A DNA stretch of 64,000 bases, from contig NZ_JASISZ010000027.1 in the NCBI RefSeq assembly GCF_030063355.1, positions 23,409 to 87,408 on the forward strand, in the 5' to 3' direction. The stretch comes from Streptomyces sp. PH10-H1. Its GTDB lineage: Bacteria; Actinomycetota; Actinomycetes; Streptomycetales; Streptomycetaceae. The position numbers were made by a program, and so were the translations under genes. Every line of letters begins with the position of its first letter. The stretch's first letter is position 1. Under the pieces are notes generated by a model, which saw only the letters and a list, made by a program, of their open reading frames with translations, was not told where the DNA came from and did no database searches. This document shows positions 61,747 through 64,000 of the stretch, in pieces.

Positions 61747-62216
61747 GCGGCGGGCCGCCGGCTATCCACGGCGTGGGCCAGGCGGGCAGTCTCGGCGGCA
61801 TGAACGTTCCCACCCGCGGTGCGTGGCTGCGCGCCAGGATCAGCCGCGACGGCGGACCGTTGCGCGAAGACCAGCACGTGGTGTGGCTGCAGGCCGGCGA
61901 GTACTACGCCGACAGCCGCGGCTTCGCCGGCCGTACCTCGTACGACGGCGAGCAGGTCCGCTTCCACCACGACGTGGGCGAGGCGGGCGACGACACCGGC
62001 ACGCTCCGGCCCGACGGGCAGGACCTGACCGAGACCGGCACCAACCCCGACGGCAGCACCTTCCGGGAGGTCTGGCGGCCGTTGCCGGACAGTGACGGCC
62101 CGTGCGGCGCCTGGACAGTCGACGCGGCGCAGGTCGTCCGGGTCGGCGCCCACCTCGTGCACGTCGACGACGGCGGCGGCACCCACCTGCTGCTGCCCTC
62201 GCCGTCCCCACTCTGA
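61743..62216 (+). CDS. Hypothetical protein coupled to the ABC permease
   Basis: The protein is 157 residues from GTG 61743, which overlaps the permease stop, or 138 from ATG 61800. It is a polar beta-rich domain (HVVWLQAGEYYADSRGFAGRTSYDGEQVRFHHDVGEAGDDTG, then GSTFREVWRPLPDSDGP), similar in outline to lipocalin-like or FABP-like small proteins. No signal peptide. It may be an intracellular binding partner of the transporter; only operon position supports this. Confidence 0.75.
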   Translation: MSGGPPAIHGVGQAGSLGGMNVPTRGAWLRARISRDGGPLREDQHVVWLQAGEYYADSRGFAGRTSYDGEQVRFHHDVGEAGDDTGTLRPDGQDLTETGTNPDGSTFREVWRPLPDSDGPCGAWTVDAAQVVRVGAHLVHVDDGGGTHLLLPSPSPL

Positions 62217-62257
62217 CCGGGCCGCCGGCCCTTCCACCTCCCTCCGACGGAGTCACC

Positions 62258-62620
62258 GTGTCGCTTCGCATCACCCCACTGACCGACCCCGACAGCAGCC
62301 CGTCCGGCTACCGCTTGGGGTGGCTGGCGTCCGACGCCGCGGACGGCTCGATCGCCGGGTTCACGGAGCTCGTCGTTCCCAGTGACTGCACGGGCGACGG
62401 CCAGCACTACGGCACCGGCGTCCTGCCCGAGCACCGTGGGCACGGCCTCGGCCGCTGGATGAAGGCCGAGTCGATCCGGCAGGCCCACGACCGCCACCCC
62501 GGTCTCGGCGGTCTGCTGACCGACACCGCCGACAGCAACCGGCACATGCGGGACATAAACAACGGGCTCGGCTATGTGCCGACGCACCGGTCCGTCGCCG
62601 ATCTCCGCCTCTCCGTCAAC
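62258..62620 (+). pseudogene. GNAT acetyltransferase, internally deleted and 3' fused
   Basis: GTG 62258 starts LRITPLTDPDSSPSGYRLGWLASDA, the N-terminus of two-domain GNAT proteins, but within about 30 residues it runs into IAGFTELVVPSD...YGTGVLPEHRGHGLGRWMKAESIRQA and LLTDTADSNRHMRDINNGLGYVP, which belong to the second GNAT domain. The first domain's core is therefore missing. It then continues in frame into response-regulator sequence at about 62621 without a stop. Not functional as a GNAT of normal architecture. Confidence 0.6.
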
Positions 62621-62922
62621 TCCTACGACTGCGTGGTGGCCGACCGCACGGTCCCGGACGGCGACTCGCTCAGCCTGCTCGACGCCCACCGTAAGGGGGG
62701 CTCCGCCGTCCCGTTTCTGCTGCTCACGGCCCTGGACGCGATCGCCGACCGGGTGGCGGGGTTCGAGCACGGCGCCGACGACGATCTGGTCAAGCCGTTC
62801 GCCTTCGCCGAGCTGAACGCCAGAGTCCGTACGCTGTGCCGCCGCGGGCAGCCCGCCCGGCTGCCGGAACTGCGGATCGCGGACCTGGAGCTCGACCTGC
62901 CCCGCCGCAGAGTGCGCCGGCA
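62621..62922 (+). pseudogene. OmpR-type response regulator fragment
   Basis: In frame with the GNAT remnant, SYDCVVADRTVPDGDSLSLLDAHRKGG, LLLTALDAIADRVAGFEHGADDDLVKPFAFAELNARVRTLCRR is a receiver domain from the phospho-Asp strand on (first 40 residues missing), followed by LRIADLELDLPRRRVRR, the start of the DNA-binding domain. It then changes to GH9 sequence in another frame. The receiver lacks its acidic pocket and the regulator lacks its HTH. Confidence 0.7.
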
Positions 62923-63806
62923 GCCGTCTACGCCCAGGCCAACACCGCCACCGCGACCGACAGCGCTGAGCTGGTCACCGCCTTCCCCCACAACTTCTAC
63001 CCCGAGGACTCGTGGCAGGACGACATGGAGTTCGGCGGCGCCGAACTGGCCCTGGCGGCGACCGCCCTCGGGGACACCCGGGCGAGCGACTGGCAACGCC
63101 AGGCCACCGGGTGGGCCAGGGCCTACCTCGACTCCGACGCCAAGGGGACCTTGGGCGTGGCGGACGTCAGCGCCCTCGCCCATGCCGATCTGCTCATCTC
63201 GCTGGCCGCGACGAAGGGGGCCGCGGAGGCTGCCGGGACGGACGGGGCCGGTCCCGCCGACCTCCACCGTGACCTGCGCGCCAGCTCGATGACGGAGTCG
63301 CCCACGCGGCAAAGGATCCGTTCAGGGCCGGCGCCGTCTACACCGACTTCGACGCGGTGCCCCACACCTTCGGGCTGGTGGCGACCGCGAAGATCTACGC
63401 CAAGGCCACCGGCGACCACCACTACGACGCCTTCGGCACCCAGCAGCGCGGCTGGGCGCTGGGCGCCAACTCCTGGGGCACCGGCTTCATGATCGGTGCG
63501 GGTGAGGTCTACCCGCACTGCCCGGAACACCAGGCCGTGAATCTCGCGGGAAGTCTCGATGGTACGGGCGCCATCCTGCGCGGAGCCATCGTCAACGGAC
63601 CCAACGCGGCCGCCAAGCTGGACGAGCTGAACAGCTTCCCGACCATGCGGAAGTGCTCGGCGAATCCGCCCGGCGGAGGCACCTGGGCCGCCTTCGACGG
63701 CAAGGGCTCCCGCTACCTCGATGACGTCGGAGCCTGGCAGACGGTGGAGCCGGCTGCCGACTTCACCTCGACCGCACTGCTGGCCTTCGCCCTGACGGCG
63801 AGCTGA
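62923..63806 (+). pseudogene. GH9 endoglucanase C-terminal part, frameshifted
   Basis: From 62923 a cellulase-type GH9 domain reads AVYAQANTATATDSAELVTAFPHNFYPEDSWQDDMEFGGAELALA to DLHRDLR. At about 63282 the frame shifts by one base and continues QLDDGVAHAAKDPFRAGAVYTDFDAVPHTFGLVATAKIYAK, with GWALGANSWGTGFMIGAGEVYPHCPEHQAVNLAGSLDG and a stop at 63806. The N-terminal two-thirds with the signal peptide is missing. The catalytic Asp and Glu pieces cannot be combined in one product. Confidence 0.8.
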
Positions 63807-64000
63807 CCCGCCCCACCCGCGGCCCCACCCCCCGGCCCCCGCCCGCGCCCCGCCGGATACCGGGGCTGCCCCCCGGCCACCGAGTCCCACACCAGCTCGA
63901 TTGGGACCCGATCGACCCCCTTGCCCCGCTCGGCACCGCCCCCGGTTGCCCGACCGGGCAACGGCCACGCATCCGCTCCCCCGCGCCAACGACCGGGTGC
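63807..64000. other. End of window, one hairpin
   Basis: No gene is seen in the last 194 bases. GTTGCCC (63945-63951) pairs with GGGCAAC (63956-63962), a possible terminator for a gene beyond the window on the other strand. A TCGAT...ATCGA repeat lies nearby at about 63896-63915. Confidence 0.4.

Overview
The window is high-GC actinobacterial DNA, almost certainly Streptomyces or a close relative. The support is lineage-specific gene content: a mycothiol-dependent maleylpyruvate-isomerase-type enzyme, a truncated mycoredoxin, a surface protein with a class E sortase signal (LAKTG), a DasR-type operator in front of nagB, a multidomain SpoIIE phosphatase with STAS partners, DUF1918 and CGNR proteins, and a TTA (bldA-type) codon in a secreted-protein gene. 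I see no rRNA, tRNA, CRISPR array, phage gene, transposase or recognisable replication origin.

Layout. 1-7 kb: partial FMN reductase, VOC protein, divergent MarR/F420-type oxidoreductase pair, then broken genes (chloramphenicol phosphotransferase-like, SGNH hydrolase, GH64 beta-1,3-glucanase, MFS tail). 7-14 kb: cold-shock protein, a three-gene operon (50-aa secreted peptide, MFS exporter, beta-propeller protein), a secreted metallophosphatase, a sortase-anchored coiled-coil protein and an FMN reductase. 14-25 kb: truncated XRE, macro-domain and mycoredoxin genes, a YVTN beta-propeller protein, a divergent CGNR/PPOX pair, an ECF sigma operon and small proteins. 25.9-30.1 kb: a complete glycerol operon glpD-glpF-glpK. 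30-36 kb: membrane protein, PrmC-related methyltransferase, nagB with a DasR site, and tag. 36-41 kb: SpoIIE-type phosphatase/kinase, STAS antagonist and a phospholipase D-type synthase. 41-50 kb: GlxA-type regulator, GNAT, mycothiol enzyme, aldo/keto reductase with a MerR-like palindrome, broken Ser/Thr kinase, fatty-acid desaturase, a second STAS protein. 50.8-54.9 kb: one large Pls/PosA-family peptide synthetase (adenylation-carrier-six TM-three C-like domains). 55-64 kb: SDR/TetR deletion scar, a CAP protein, an ECF sigma factor fused through a TM helix to a CAP domain, GPP34, an ABC export operon, and a composite of broken GNAT, response-regulator and GH9 genes.

The strongest theme is gene erosion without mobile elements. 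About nineteen gene remnants occur in 64 kb, many looking like clean deletions that join two truncated genes or remove the middle of one. Others carry 1-nt frameshifts, one in-frame amber codon, and one pair of compensating frameshifts in a gene that remains open. Sequencing error could explain single 1-nt lesions but not the deletion junctions.

The most interesting intact systems are the sigma-TM-CAP protein beside its CAP paralogue and the Pls/PosA-like synthetase. Gene starts were chosen by ribosome-binding sites, homology and overlaps with neighbours. All family assignments come from reading the sequence against remembered family features; no database search was run.
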